This document shows, one piece after another, positions 8,174 to 17,624 of a DNA stretch of 64,000 nt. The first letter of the stretch is position 1, and each line of letters begins with the position of its first letter. Both the position numbers and the translations under genes were made by a program. The stretch is taken from NCBI RefSeq assembly GCF_023703465.1, contig NZ_JAMQGP010000001.1, forward strand, positions 372,001-436,000, given 5' to 3'. The notes beneath the pieces were generated by a model. The model was not told the DNA's origin and did no database searches. It saw nothing but the letters and a program-made list of their open reading frames with translations. Origin of the DNA: Echinimonas agarilytica. GTDB taxonomy: Bacteria; Pseudomonadota; Gammaproteobacteria; Enterobacterales; Neiellaceae.

Positions 8174-10372
8174 ATGCTTGTATGTACACACAAAAAACGG
8201 TTGCAGCGCCTGTTCATCGGGGCTGTTACTCTCATCACCGCATCTACATTTGCGGCTGAAAAGCCCTGGAATAATGAACAGCTCAGCTTCGATGCTCGAA
8301 CTGATGCGCTCATTAGTGCGATGACGCTGGATGAAAAAATCAGCCAACTATCAGATGAGAGTCCTGCCATTGAACGTTTGGGAGTCCCCAAATACAACTG
8401 GTGGAATGAAGCGTTGCATGGCGTGGCGCGCAACGGTAAAGCGACGATTTTCCCACAGGTGATTGGCTTAGCAGCCACGTTTGATCCTGAGCTGTCATAT
8501 CAAATGGCTGATGCGATTTCATCTGAAGCTCGCGCCAAATACAATATTTCTCAAGCCATGGGCAATCGAGAAAAATACACCGGACTGACGTTCTGGAGTC
8601 CGAATATCAACATCTTCCGCGATCCACGTTGGGGTCGAGGGCAAGAAACGTTTGGTGAATCACCGTTACTGACCTCCATTATGGCCGATGCCTTTGTTCG
8701 GGGGATTCAGGGGGATCATTCCAAGTACTTGAAGGCCGCTGCCGCGGCCAAACATTTTGGTGTGCACTCGGGGCCTGAAGCGCTGCGCCACTCGTTTGAT
8801 GCAGTGCCAACCCAAAAAGATTTGTATGAAACCTACTTGCCCGCGTTTGAATATTTGATCACCAAATCGAATGTTGCAGGCTTGATGTGTGCTTACAATG
8901 CGGTATTCGGAGAGCCTGCTTGTAGCTCTGAATTTTTGCTGACGGAGTTGCTCAAAAAACAATGGCAGTTTAAGGGCTATGTGGTGTCGGATTGCGGAGC
9001 GCTATACGACATTCATCATGGTCACAAACAGGTTAAAACTCCAGAGCAGGCGGCGGCGAAGGCGCTCAACGGGGGTGTCAGTCTCAACTGTGGATTTACT
9101 TACAATGCCAGCTTAAAACAGGCGGTAGAACAAGGTTTTGCATCCGAGCAAACCATTGATGAGCGTTTAAAAGAATTGTATCTAATTCGCTTTCGTTTAG
9201 GTTTCTTTGATGGTGCAGAGGCAAATCCATACAACGCTATTCCCGCATCGGTCATTAACTCTCCAGAGCATCTTGCGTTAGCAAAAGAAGTGGCGACTAA
9301 ATCGATTGTTCTACTTAAAAATAACAACCACGTGTTGCCGTTGGATAAGAACATCAAGGTGCCTTATGTCACAGGCCCATTCGCTGCATCAAGTGATGTG
9401 TTGATGGCCAACTACTATGGTATCTCGGGCAACATGGTGACCATTTTGGAAGGCATTGCCAACAAAGTATCGCAGGGCTCTGCATTGAACTATCGCATGG
9501 GGGCATTGCCCTTCAATGACAACAAAAACCCTAAAAACTGGGCACCTTTTGTTGCTAAAACTGCTGATGCCGTGATTGCTGTGGTAGGCATTTCTGCCGA
9601 CATGGAAGGCGAAGAAGTGGATGCGATTGCTTCTGAGCATAAAGGCGATCGCGTTGACTTGAAGCTGCCACAAAACCAAATCAACTATGTAAAACAATTG
9701 GCAGAAAACAAAAAAGGGCCCCTTGTGCTAGTGGTTGCGAGTGGTAGCCCCGTTGCCTTGGGTGAGTTGTATGATTTAGCCGATGCCGTGGTGCAGGTTT
9801 GGTATCCAGGTGAGCAGGGCGGCAATGCAGTCGCCGATGTGCTATTTGGCGATGCTAATCCCTCGGGTCACTTACCGCTCACTTTCCCGCATTCAGTTGA
9901 GCAACTACCACCGTATGAAGACTACCGCATGCAAGGACGTACCTATAAATTTATGGAACAAGAGCCATTGTTCCCATTCGGTTTTGGGTTGTCGTATGCT
10001 GAGTTTGAATATCGTGATCTTAAAATCACTCAGAATGACTCGAGCTACCGTGTTTCGTTTGAAGTGCTTAACGTCAGTAAGCGGGCCGGAAGTGATGTGG
10101 CGCAGTTGTATTTAACCCCCATAAATCCAAGCGATGAGGAAGCTAAGTTCCATCTTAAAGGCTTTAAGCGCTTGCAGGTTGAAGCCGGAGATGCCACGCG
10201 TCATGAGTTTGTTGTACCACATAGTGCGCTCACACGAATGACCAAAAAGGGTGAGTCAGTAGCGCTTGCTGGTCAATATCGACTTCATGTAGCAAACGCA
10301 CTCCCTATTCAACGAAGCTTAGAGTTGGGCGCGGCTAAACCTATCAGCCAGGTGATTGAATTCACTCACTAA
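8174..10372 (+). CDS. Exported GH3 beta-glycosidase
   Basis: Exo-acting glycosidase removing terminal beta-linked sugars, most likely in the periplasm. The chosen ATG follows an AAGGAAGG ribosome-binding site and opens a clear signal peptide (RLFIGAVTLITASTFA, cut before AEKP); the mature frame is open further upstream, but that part overlaps the PhoD gene and lacks support. 732 residues: N-terminal GH3 barrel with YNWWNEALHGVAR (74-86), the KHFGVHSGPE loop and the nucleophile motif VSDCGA (Asp273), then an alpha/beta sandwich and a fibronectin III-like end. The WWNEALHGVAR type resembles the beta-xylosidase/beta-glucosidase branch of GH3, so specificity cannot be read off. Last gene of the GH50-PhoD-GH3 operon. 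Confidence 0.9.
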   Translation: MLVCTHKKRLQRLFIGAVTLITASTFAAEKPWNNEQLSFDARTDALISAMTLDEKISQLSDESPAIERLGVPKYNWWNEALHGVARNGKATIFPQVIGLAATFDPELSYQMADAISSEARAKYNISQAMGNREKYTGLTFWSPNINIFRDPRWGRGQETFGESPLLTSIMADAFVRGIQGDHSKYLKAAAAAKHFGVHSGPEALRHSFDAVPTQKDLYETYLPAFEYLITKSNVAGLMCAYNAVFGEPACSSEFLLTELLKKQWQFKGYVVSDCGALYDIHHGHKQVKTPEQAAAKALNGGVSLNCGFTYNASLKQAVEQGFASEQTIDERLKELYLIRFRLGFFDGAEANPYNAIPASVINSPEHLALAKEVATKSIVLLKNNNHVLPLDKNIKVPYVTGPFAASSDVLMANYYGISGNMVTILEGIANKVSQGSALNYRMGALPFNDNKNPKNWAPFVAKTADAVIAVVGISADMEGEEVDAIASEHKGDRVDLKLPQNQINYVKQLAENKKGPLVLVVASGSPVALGELYDLADAVVQVWYPGEQGGNAVADVLFGDANPSGHLPLTFPHSVEQLPPYEDYRMQGRTYKFMEQEPLFPFGFGLSYAEFEYRDLKITQNDSSYRVSFEVLNVSKRAGSDVAQLYLTPINPSDEEAKFHLKGFKRLQVEAGDATRHEFVVPHSALTRMTKKGESVALAGQYRLHVANALPIQRSLELGAAKPISQVIEFTH

Positions 10373-10385
10373 GAGGTTGACACCC

Positions 10386-10421
10386 AAGCGGCATGATCGA
10401 ATTCGTTCGGTCGCGCCGCTT
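10386..10421. terminator. Bulged hairpin after the GH3 gene
   Basis: AAGCGGC (10386-10392) pairs with GCCGCTT (10415-10421), and GATCGA pairs with TCGGTC inside it, giving about 13 base pairs with a 2-base internal loop. No T-tract follows, so it may be a Rho-dependent end or an mRNA-protecting stem. The rest of the gap to 10635 shows nothing else I can support apart from an AT-rich stretch likely to hold the nitroreductase promoter. Confidence 0.35.
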
Positions 10422-10635
10422 AAGCACGTTAGCCCTCATTGCGGAGAGTCATGTAGAGTGCAATATTTAGGGGCTAGTGTTCATTTGGGCGAGGTGTAAA
10501 GCCAATAGACACCCCATTATCAATGAAAAATTGAAACTGTTTTAAGTCTTTTTTGATTGTCGTTGAGCTCATTCACCACTAAATTTATCACCCTAAGTTC
10601 GTTTGCTTTGATTGTTCAACTTGAAAGGAATTGCC

Positions 10636-11292
10636 ATGACTCACCCAATTATTCGTGACTTAAATAAGCGTTACACCGCCAAGAAGTATGACGCTAGTAA
10701 GCGCATTTCCGATGAAGACATGAAGGTCATTAAAGAGGCGGCTCGCATGTCGGCTTCTTCAATCAATTCGCAGCCTTGGAAGTTTATTGTGGTGGAATCA
10801 GACGCAGCAAAGCAGCGCTTTCACAACACATTCGCCAACATGTATCAATTTAATCAGCCGCATGCCAAAGAAGCGTCACACACGATTTTGCTTGCATACG
10901 ATCCTAAATTTACCCAAGACAAATATGCCAAACGAGTTGACGTTGAAGTGTCTTCGGGACACCTGCCTAAAGAAATGTACGACTCAATGATGGGGGCATA
11001 CGCTTTTGCTGAGTCGAATACTGACGACACCGGTTATAACGGCAGCTGGACCAAAGCTCAGGTTTATATCGCCTTGGGTAACTTGTTGCACACGTTAGCG
11101 CGTTTGGGGATCGATTCAACACCGATGGAAGGGGTTGATCGCGAGCTTATTGGTGAAGAGTTCAAACAAGAATTAGATGGTCATGTATGTGAAGTGGCTT
11201 TAGCCATGGGGTACCACTTGCCTGTTGAAGATTACAATCACGGTTTGCCGAAAGCGCGTTTAAGTGTTGATGAGGTCATTACTACGTTGTAA
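10636..11292 (+). CDS. NfsB-type oxygen-insensitive NAD(P)H nitroreductase
   Basis: FMN-dependent reductase of the NfsB/dihydropteridine reductase group, reducing nitroaromatics, quinones or flavins in the cytoplasm. The ATG at 10636 is preceded by AAAGGA and gives 218 residues (E. coli NfsB has 217). Conserved blocks are RYTAKKYD, the FMN-binding SSINSQPWKFIV, TKAQVYIALGN and the C-terminal VEDYNHGLPKARL. It has its own gap upstream and a strong terminator downstream, so it is a single-gene unit lying between two carbohydrate operons and is probably not part of polysaccharide use. Confidence 0.88.
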   Translation: MTHPIIRDLNKRYTAKKYDASKRISDEDMKVIKEAARMSASSINSQPWKFIVVESDAAKQRFHNTFANMYQFNQPHAKEASHTILLAYDPKFTQDKYAKRVDVEVSSGHLPKEMYDSMMGAYAFAESNTDDTGYNGSWTKAQVYIALGNLLHTLARLGIDSTPMEGVDRELIGEEFKQELDGHVCEVALAMGYHLPVEDYNHGLPKARLSVDEVITTL

Positions 11293-11322
11293 CGACCTCA
11301 TTGAGCTTTGTGAGTCGTCATG

Positions 11323-11354
11323 AGGTGCGCGGTCTAGGCCGGGCACCTTTTTTT
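11323..11354 (+). terminator. Rho-independent terminator of the nitroreductase gene
   Basis: AGGTGC (11323-11328) pairs with GCACCT (11343-11348), with additional GG/CC pairing inside, followed by a run of seven or more T. Orientation fits the plus-strand nitroreductase gene ending 30 bases before. An overlapping alternative stem (ACCTCAT/ATGAGGT) starts just upstream. Confidence 0.8.
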
Positions 11355-11419
11355 AATGGAGCTGTAAGTTGCTTTAATTCATTCCTCTGCACATCTCGAC
11401 TCACTCTGTTACCGTCGCA

Positions 11420-12595
11420 TTAATTGGCGCAGCGATATGGAATTGAGATGGTTGTTTTTAAACCACCATTGGGCGTAATGCTCAATTCAAATTGGTGCGT
11501 ATTAGGGTAGAGTGTATTCAGTCGCTCTTCTGTGTTGCGTAAGCCTACGCCTAAGCCATTGCCCGCTTTAATATGATTGACTTGAATATCACAGCCGGAT
11601 CCTGTGTCCCATAGTTCTATCAGCAATTGATGCTCATTCACTGAAGCATGAATACCTATGGTGCCACCGTCTTCGTTGACTGCAATAGCGTATTTCATTG
11701 AATTTTCGATGATGGGTTGCAGAAGCAAGCTCGGAACCAATGCTTGTTCGGCATTGGGTTCAATATTTAAATCCACATTAAGTCGTTCGCCAAAGCGAGT
11801 ACTTTCAATATCCAAATAGAGGTTCAGTGCGGCTATTTCCTTTACTAATTGCACTTCGGTATCGGGGTTGTTGTCGAGCGAATAGCGCAAGAAACGGCTG
11901 AGCTTGACCGTCATTTCCTGCGCGGTCTCCGACATCTTAGCTTCAACTAAAGAGTTGATGGCATTGAGCGTATTACACAAAAAATGTGGGTTTAGTTGAT
12001 AGCGAAGCATTTTGATTTGTGCGTCTCGAGCCACGGTCTGGGCTTTCATACGTTTCAACTGCTCTTCGCGAGTTTCGGCCTCTGCTTTAAGAAAATCTCG
12101 ATGCTCCGATTCAAGTAATTGGTAATAGCGAACGCCATGAAACATGCAGGTCCAACATAAAATAATAAATACGCTGGCATGCAACCAACCGCCAAAATCA
12201 GGCCAAATATGTTGTTCTCCGGTCATTAAAATAAAGGTCTGCATACGGATAAGTGTCCACACCAATGACACCACGCTGACCATGAGTAGAATCCAAAAGA
12301 TGCGCGTCACCGCCGACTTATACCAGAGTTTAAGATAAACCGGATACATGCACAGCGACAGCAATAATCCCAGTACGGCTTGTAGCGCAGTATGAACAAT
12401 ATAAGGCCAGCTCGGCGCACTATACCAAAGCGTCAGCGTGATGAAATTTTCGACACTAAAAAACATCCAAAAACCAGCTTGCCAAGACCAGAATAAAAAA
12501 ACTGGGTGATTTTTACATGCTTCTTTCACGCGTTGCACCATCGTCGCTTGAGTTAGCATCCGCCGTGGAGGCTGATGATCGGATTGAGTGTTCAA
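11420..12595 (-). CDS. LytS/YehU-type sensor histidine kinase
   Basis: Membrane histidine kinase, predicted partner of the LytTR response regulator at 21488-22306. About four membrane helices (roughly 32-58, 64-90, 96-118, 136-158) are followed by a coiled stretch, a His_kinase domain with LRYQLNPHFLCNTLN (His204) and an HATPase with PIIENSMKYA (N-box), DTGSG and GNGLGVGLRN. Family members normally read NPHFLFN; here the Phe is Cys. The start is TTG, chosen because GGGAG lies 10 bases before it; an in-frame ATG at 12559 has no ribosome-binding site. It lies downstream of, and in the same direction as, the phosphorylase gene, so carbohydrate sensing is inferred from position. Confidence 0.87.
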   Translation of the reverse strand: MNTQSDHQPPRRMLTQATMVQRVKEACKNHPVFLFWSWQAGFWMFFSVENFITLTLWYSAPSWPYIVHTALQAVLGLLLSLCMYPVYLKLWYKSAVTRIFWILLMVSVVSLVWTLIRMQTFILMTGEQHIWPDFGGWLHASVFIILCWTCMFHGVRYYQLLESEHRDFLKAEAETREEQLKRMKAQTVARDAQIKMLRYQLNPHFLCNTLNAINSLVEAKMSETAQEMTVKLSRFLRYSLDNNPDTEVQLVKEIAALNLYLDIESTRFGERLNVDLNIEPNAEQALVPSLLLQPIIENSMKYAIAVNEDGGTIGIHASVNEHQLLIELWDTGSGCDIQVNHIKAGNGLGVGLRNTEERLNTLYPNTHQFELSITPNGGLKTTISIPYRCAN

Positions 12596-12711
12596 GTCTA
12601 CGAAGCTCCCATTTATTCATGTACTAAAATATAAAGTGATGGGTGAAGCACGTGGCTTACATCTCACCAAAGGCTGTTCTTGTCGCAATCTGTGACCGAA
12701 TGTGTGGTGTC

Positions 12712-12744
12712 AAACCGCCAACTCTTTAAAAACGTTGGAGGTTT
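12712..12744 (-). terminator. Hairpin between the phosphorylase and kinase genes
   Basis: AAACCGCCAAC (12712-12722) and GTTGGAGGTTT (12734-12744) form a stem with one mismatch. Only three T follow in the minus direction. It may partly end or process the GH16-phosphorylase mRNA before the kinase gene. Confidence 0.4.
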
Positions 12745-12752
12745 GATTGGCC

Positions 12753-15700
12753 TTAACGGAGCAACATACTTTGATTCAACGACACCGATATTTGTTGAAT
12801 GAACCCCGTACGTTGGAACAACTGCTGACTGTGTTCAGCACTCAACCTCAGCTCTTGTTGAGACTGTTCAACACCGTTGGCAAAATGCAGAGTGACCGAG
12901 GGGGCAGCATTGTCCGTCAAACAATATAGCACCGGCACTTGGCACCAGGTAAATGCTAATTGTTGCTGGGAAACGGTTAGCTTCTGCCATTGCCCAGCTA
13001 CGTCCAAATAGGTCAATTCGTGGGTCTCTGAATTGAATTCGCAGGCTTGTAGCAGAGCAGGTTGAAATGCCACATGGCCACTTTGAATGCGCAACCCTAA
13101 CTCGGTAAAGCGAGTTAATACCTCTTCTTTGACCTGACCGGTCATGCCGGGCTGTTGTGCGCCTGCATGCTTTGGAGTGTGTGAGTATGGGTCGGTTGGA
13201 AACGCGCCGTAAGCTTGCGGTGTTTTGTTGAAGCCAATTCCTTCGCGAACCCGATAATATAGGTCGCCCAAGCGTGTAATCACTTGAGGATCAGCATTGC
13301 CATCAACGGCCTTGAAGAAGTTTTCCATAGTCGCCAGTAACAATTTGGATACCATGTGCCAATAAATACAGCCTAAGCCTTCAAACCCGAACATGCCGCC
13401 TGAGCGGCCGGTAAATGCTTTGTGGTGAAACACCTCTTCATAGGTGCAATGAATGGCATCTCGAGCCTCAGCCAATGCTGGAAACTGTTCTAGCATGGCG
13501 TTGATTTGTAGATTTAATGCAGCAGCATTGTGAAGGTCGGGGTTAAAGCGATAAACCCCGTGTTCATCGATGGTCAGTAACCGGCTATCACCGGTGTCTA
13601 ACACCTGTTGTAGCGCCGATATATTGCTCACGATAGATGCCGGCACTGTATTCTTTTGGAAAAAAGACGGAAGTGCCCGATCGGGGTACAGCATGAAGGT
13701 ATGTTGATCCGCTCGATACACGTCACTATCGAATAACTGATCGAGCATGTTAGCTGCTTGCTCGGCGGCGATTGCACCAGAGCTTAATGCGGCAACTTGA
13801 CCTTCAAGCATGACGTACAAGTGATCGACATGCGCCGTTTGATGTTCAGCAGACAATAAGTTGTACGCATGATACAAACCGTCGTCGGTTTGGTTATTCG
13901 CAATAGTTTGATCCACAATGGTCAGCGCATGGTTGAGCAATGCGCGTATTTCTTGGAGGTTAACTTCAACGGTACCGCTAAAACATTGGGCCTTATAAAG
14001 CGTTTGGCGATATTCGCTTGCAGCCTCTCCTAGCTGCTTTAAAATATTAAAACGAAGCGTGTCATCTACTTGCTGGTGGCTTGTTTGAGCCACAGTTTGC
14101 TCAAGAATCAACGATGTTTTTGCCAGCCATTGCGCAACTTCTAACGACAGCATAGGGTGTTGTGTTTCATGCTGCAGGAGTTGTTGCATAAAGTTCATGT
14201 AGCGGCGCATGTAATATAGTGTGACCATCGACAAGCCTTGGCCGACTAAGGCATTGTTGGCATCGTTCCATTCTGGCCGCTGAGTATTCAGCCAAACCCC
14301 CCCATCAATCACCAAATTTCCGAGTTTACTTAACAAGGGCACAAGTAACTTTTCTAGTAAGTTTGTCTGATAAACTTGTCCATTTTTTGTGAGCACTAAC
14401 TTACCGTCGGCACCAAGCTCTTTGACACGGCGCTCGATCTCTAAGTCAAGCTCGGAATCAAACTCAACTGTGTCTTTTGCGTTCGTCACTATTTCGTCAA
14501 AAGGTTTGATTTTATAAGGCACGTTAGCGTAGCTAAAAATGGGTTGGTGAAGCATTTCACTCAATTTTTTGGGGTGGAATTGCTGCGACAATTCCAGCAG
14601 CTTCAACAAGTAAATTATTTGATGATCGCCCCAGTAGCCAATGTAGCTCCATGGGTTATCGGGCTCTTCAACCTCCCAATCAATGCCTTCTTTAGTAATA
14701 CGATAGGGGTTGTAGCCGTCCATAGTGGATGCATTCACAAACTTGGCAATGATGTTCTCGATAAACTCTGGATAGCTGAAACTGAGGGCTTCCCAGTTCT
14801 GAAAAATATCTCGCCAATTGCCTTGATAGGAAAGCAGACGATTGCCCTGGTCACCTTTGAGTTGAATCGCAAATTGGTTCCAAGGACGCGATGGATCACC
14901 GTGACGACGGCCAAAGGTAATGGGCAAATACTCCATGCATAAACGGAGGAGCTGGAAGTCGTTTTGTTTCGCAACGCGCTGGAGTAAATCGTTAAAGTTA
15001 ATATGTGCAGGTAGTGATTCAAACAGCTCTCGATTGGCGGCAAATACCGTTTGATTAAAGTGCTGAATCGAACCTGAAAGATCGGCGCTATCAATCTGAT
15101 ATTGATTGTCAAAGATGCCTCCGCGCAACACATTGAAGAGCACGTTGGCGTAGTGGTGAACCGATACATTTTCTTCAGCAGTGACTTGAAAAGCATCGGC
15201 AGAAGCCATGATGCGGGCCAATGCATCACTGCCTTGCGCAACAGACTGATGCAAGTTGGATGCGACATGTTGTGGATTTTCCATTTCGGCCATTAATGCC
15301 GTGACTTGACGTTGGCTTTGCTCAACATTCGCCACAATTTGCCATGCTTTTGAGCTATTTGCAGCCAGTGTATAGCGGGCGTTGACGAAGTAGGCGCCGC
15401 GAATACCGCGAGTATGGTATTCATCGCTGAGAGCTTGATTGTTTTCGAATGTTGCCAGCTGACGGGAGCTTAATAGAGTGGTGAGCTGGTCGGAAGCTTG
15501 ATCTAACCCCAGTGAAAACACAGTGTTCGCCTTGAGTGACTCATAGGGTTCAGCTTTGTCTGTAATACCCGAAAACAAGGTGAATACGGCAACTCCCGTT
15601 TTGGCATCGAGTTCATTCCATTTATAAGCGTCGACCAAATTACTCGAAATTGTTTGCGTATAGCGGGGTGTCCCTGCGGGCAATATGTTCTGCAACCCGT

Positions 15701-16208
15701 CTATCATTTCCACATTCACATCGCTTGTGGCGTGGTTCATGAGCTCACATTGACGCGAGAATCCGTATGTGTCACTGGAGACCCAGGTATACCTAAACGT
15801 CATTTGCAGGGAATGATTCACTTCCTCAAAGCATAGTTTATTGCCCAATGTGTTTTTATAGAGATTGCGCACTATGGCGTAATCTTGCGAATGCTCTTTG
15901 CTGAACGGATGCCAAGCATGTGCCGTGCCATCGCGCTGAATTTTGAAGATGGTTTTACTGCCAGTATGTGCAGTGCTGTCGTAAATTTTGTCGACCGGCT
16001 CATAAGGGAAAAGAGCTGTTTCAGGAGACACTCGCCCCGCGGTAAGGCCGCCGTTAGAGGCGATAAACAGCCAATGGTCACTGTCCGATATCAGCGTGAT
16101 GAAAAAAGAGTCCATTTTGTCGGCATGGTGGATGGCGTAAAAACGTTCACCATCAAGAGTGACAAACTTACCGCTTGTCACAGGTTGCTCTGAAGCATTG
16201 GTCGTCAT
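12753..16208 (-). CDS. GH149/GH161-type beta-1,3-glucan phosphorylase (cytoplasmic)
   Basis: Predicted inverting phosphorylase of clan GH-Q (relatives of GH94) that cleaves beta-1,3-gluco-oligosaccharides with phosphate to give glucose-1-phosphate. 1151 residues, no signal peptide, so cytoplasmic, with a long N-terminal beta-sandwich (about 15-330) and an (alpha/alpha)6 barrel. Visible motifs: DGLQNILPAG (170-179), GYWGDHQ (524-530), RPEWNDANNALVG (644-656, resembling the GH94 WND motif that carries the catalytic Asp) and the C-terminal glycine-rich TGRSGGMFGFEGLG. The size is well above GH94 (about 800) and fits GH149/GH161. It follows the GH16 gene by 60 bases, and laminarin genes surround it. 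I cannot separate GH149 from GH161 without alignment; the context favours GH149. Confidence 0.75.
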   Translation of the reverse strand: MTTNASEQPVTSGKFVTLDGERFYAIHHADKMDSFFITLISDSDHWLFIASNGGLTAGRVSPETALFPYEPVDKIYDSTAHTGSKTIFKIQRDGTAHAWHPFSKEHSQDYAIVRNLYKNTLGNKLCFEEVNHSLQMTFRYTWVSSDTYGFSRQCELMNHATSDVNVEMIDGLQNILPAGTPRYTQTISSNLVDAYKWNELDAKTGVAVFTLFSGITDKAEPYESLKANTVFSLGLDQASDQLTTLLSSRQLATFENNQALSDEYHTRGIRGAYFVNARYTLAANSSKAWQIVANVEQSQRQVTALMAEMENPQHVASNLHQSVAQGSDALARIMASADAFQVTAEENVSVHHYANVLFNVLRGGIFDNQYQIDSADLSGSIQHFNQTVFAANRELFESLPAHINFNDLLQRVAKQNDFQLLRLCMEYLPITFGRRHGDPSRPWNQFAIQLKGDQGNRLLSYQGNWRDIFQNWEALSFSYPEFIENIIAKFVNASTMDGYNPYRITKEGIDWEVEEPDNPWSYIGYWGDHQIIYLLKLLELSQQFHPKKLSEMLHQPIFSYANVPYKIKPFDEIVTNAKDTVEFDSELDLEIERRVKELGADGKLVLTKNGQVYQTNLLEKLLVPLLSKLGNLVIDGGVWLNTQRPEWNDANNALVGQGLSMVTLYYMRRYMNFMQQLLQHETQHPMLSLEVAQWLAKTSLILEQTVAQTSHQQVDDTLRFNILKQLGEAASEYRQTLYKAQCFSGTVEVNLQEIRALLNHALTIVDQTIANNQTDDGLYHAYNLLSAEHQTAHVDHLYVMLEGQVAALSSGAIAAEQAANMLDQLFDSDVYRADQHTFMLYPDRALPSFFQKNTVPASIVSNISALQQVLDTGDSRLLTIDEHGVYRFNPDLHNAAALNLQINAMLEQFPALAEARDAIHCTYEEVFHHKAFTGRSGGMFGFEGLGCIYWHMVSKLLLATMENFFKAVDGNADPQVITRLGDLYYRVREGIGFNKTPQAYGAFPTDPYSHTPKHAGAQQPGMTGQVKEEVLTRFTELGLRIQSGHVAFQPALLQACEFNSETHELTYLDVAGQWQKLTVSQQQLAFTWCQVPVLYCLTDNAAPSVTLHFANGVEQSQQELRLSAEHSQQLFQRTGFIQQISVSLNQSMLLR

Positions 16209-16268
16209 AGTCGGTTACTCACTGCGTAATTGTTTTAGGGTGTAAAGCGTGTTGTATGAATTAGGGGG

Positions 16269-17624
16269 TTACTCGACTGATGCTGCGGGCTTAAAAAGCC
16301 GGACATAATCAATTTCCATCCGAGCGGGGAAAATTGCATCGTCAATGGGGCCGCCTGCTTTGCCCCAATCGCCGCCAATAGCAAGGTTCATGACGATATG
16401 AAAGGGGTGATCAAAGGGCCATGACTGCCAGCCATTCCCTTCGTTTACGTAGAAAAAATAAGGCACATTATCAAAAAGGATGGTGATGTAACTGGGCGTC
16501 CACTCAATGGAATACACGTGAAAATCTTCGGCCACATTCTTACCTTCAATACTGGCTTTTCGTTGTTCCCATTTAATCCAGTAATAATCTAAATTATGTA
16601 CAGTGCTGTGTATCCGGTTCATGTCGTATCCCACGTGTTCCATGATGTCGATTTCACCCGAGTTAGGCCATGCATCGCATGTCTCACTGCCTTGCCAATC
16701 GGCATCGGGCTTGCAACGAGTGGCATACTTAAAGGGGTTGGTTGGCAACATCCAAAGGGCAGACCACGAACCTTGGCCGGAGGCTAATTTGGCGCGAATG
16801 TCGGCTCGACCATAGAGTAAATCGCCTTTGTGTGCGCTATTGAGTCGGGCGGATGTGTAGTTCGCGTTGCTATATTTTTCTTTGTGGGCTTCTAGAATGA
16901 GCTTGCCATGTTCGACACGGGCATTTTTGAGACGATTGGTGTAAGCCTGATCTTCGTTATTGACCTTACCAGCGGGCCAAATGTCAAAATTCCACTTCTC
17001 TGGGTTAGGCGCACCAGCCTGTTCAAACTCGTCTTGCCACACCAGCTTCCATTGCGTGTTCGGCACTTGTTTTTGTCGGATGATGATCGCGTGTAAAACA
17101 GGCAAACCAACATGGCCTTTGAGTTCGACCGTCAATATGCCATCGGTGACTTCAATATCGGTAACGGTGCGATCCAGCGATGACAGCGCTTTACCGTCTC
17201 GCGCCAGACGCACATCTAAATTTGGAATGACCACTTGTTGTTGTGCTATTACGTCAAACACGCGTTGACCCACGGGGGTATTGGTTGGTTCCGCGAACTT
17301 GAAAGTGATGTCGTAAATAGCCGGAGGTAAAGCCACATCAAATGACATATTGCCGAGTCGATATGAGCGATACAGTGCACTGTCTTGCGAGCCTTTAATA
17401 GCTGTTGATTGACCGCTCTGGGATTTAGTCTTGAGTGTGTCGGCCTGATAAATAATGCCATCGGTGGCGGTGTATTGGCTGCCCCCAAGGTTTACTGCGT
17501 ACACAACGTTCTGTTGATAACTATGCTGCGTGTTGTTCAGAGGAACTGGTGTTGCAAACGCCAAGCTGCTGAAGCCAAGAGTCGCCCAAAAGCAAAGACG
17601 TGTGACATAAATTTCAATAGGCAT
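16269..17624 (-). CDS. Exported malectin-GH16 laminarinase
   Basis: Endo-beta-1,3-glucanase, predicted periplasmic or secreted. 451 residues: signal peptide (about 1-25), a malectin-like carbohydrate-binding domain (about 40-185, starting VVYAVNLGGSQYTATDG) and a GH16 domain (about 192-447). The catalytic motif GEIDIMEH gives Glu324 (nucleophile), Asp326 and Glu329 (acid/base); the extra Met in ExDxxE is typical of laminarinases. Other conserved blocks are WQDEFEQ, YTSARL and the C-terminal MEIDYVRLF. The ATG is 60 bases upstream of the phosphorylase operon partner. An N-terminal malectin domain on a bacterial GH16 is a less common arrangement and presumably binds di- or oligoglucosides. Confidence 0.92.
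   Translation of the reverse strand: MPIEIYVTRLCFWATLGFSSLAFATPVPLNNTQHSYQQNVVYAVNLGGSQYTATDGIIYQADTLKTKSQSGQSTAIKGSQDSALYRSYRLGNMSFDVALPPAIYDITFKFAEPTNTPVGQRVFDVIAQQQVVIPNLDVRLARDGKALSSLDRTVTDIEVTDGILTVELKGHVGLPVLHAIIIRQKQVPNTQWKLVWQDEFEQAGAPNPEKWNFDIWPAGKVNNEDQAYTNRLKNARVEHGKLILEAHKEKYSNANYTSARLNSAHKGDLLYGRADIRAKLASGQGSWSALWMLPTNPFKYATRCKPDADWQGSETCDAWPNSGEIDIMEHVGYDMNRIHSTVHNLDYYWIKWEQRKASIEGKNVAEDFHVYSIEWTPSYITILFDNVPYFFYVNEGNGWQSWPFDHPFHIVMNLAIGGDWGKAGGPIDDAIFPARMEIDYVRLFKPAASVE

Noticed and set aside
7897-8478. Long minus-strand open frame of 193 codons across the PhoD-GH3 junction
   Set aside because: Shadow of two well-supported genes; no family features.
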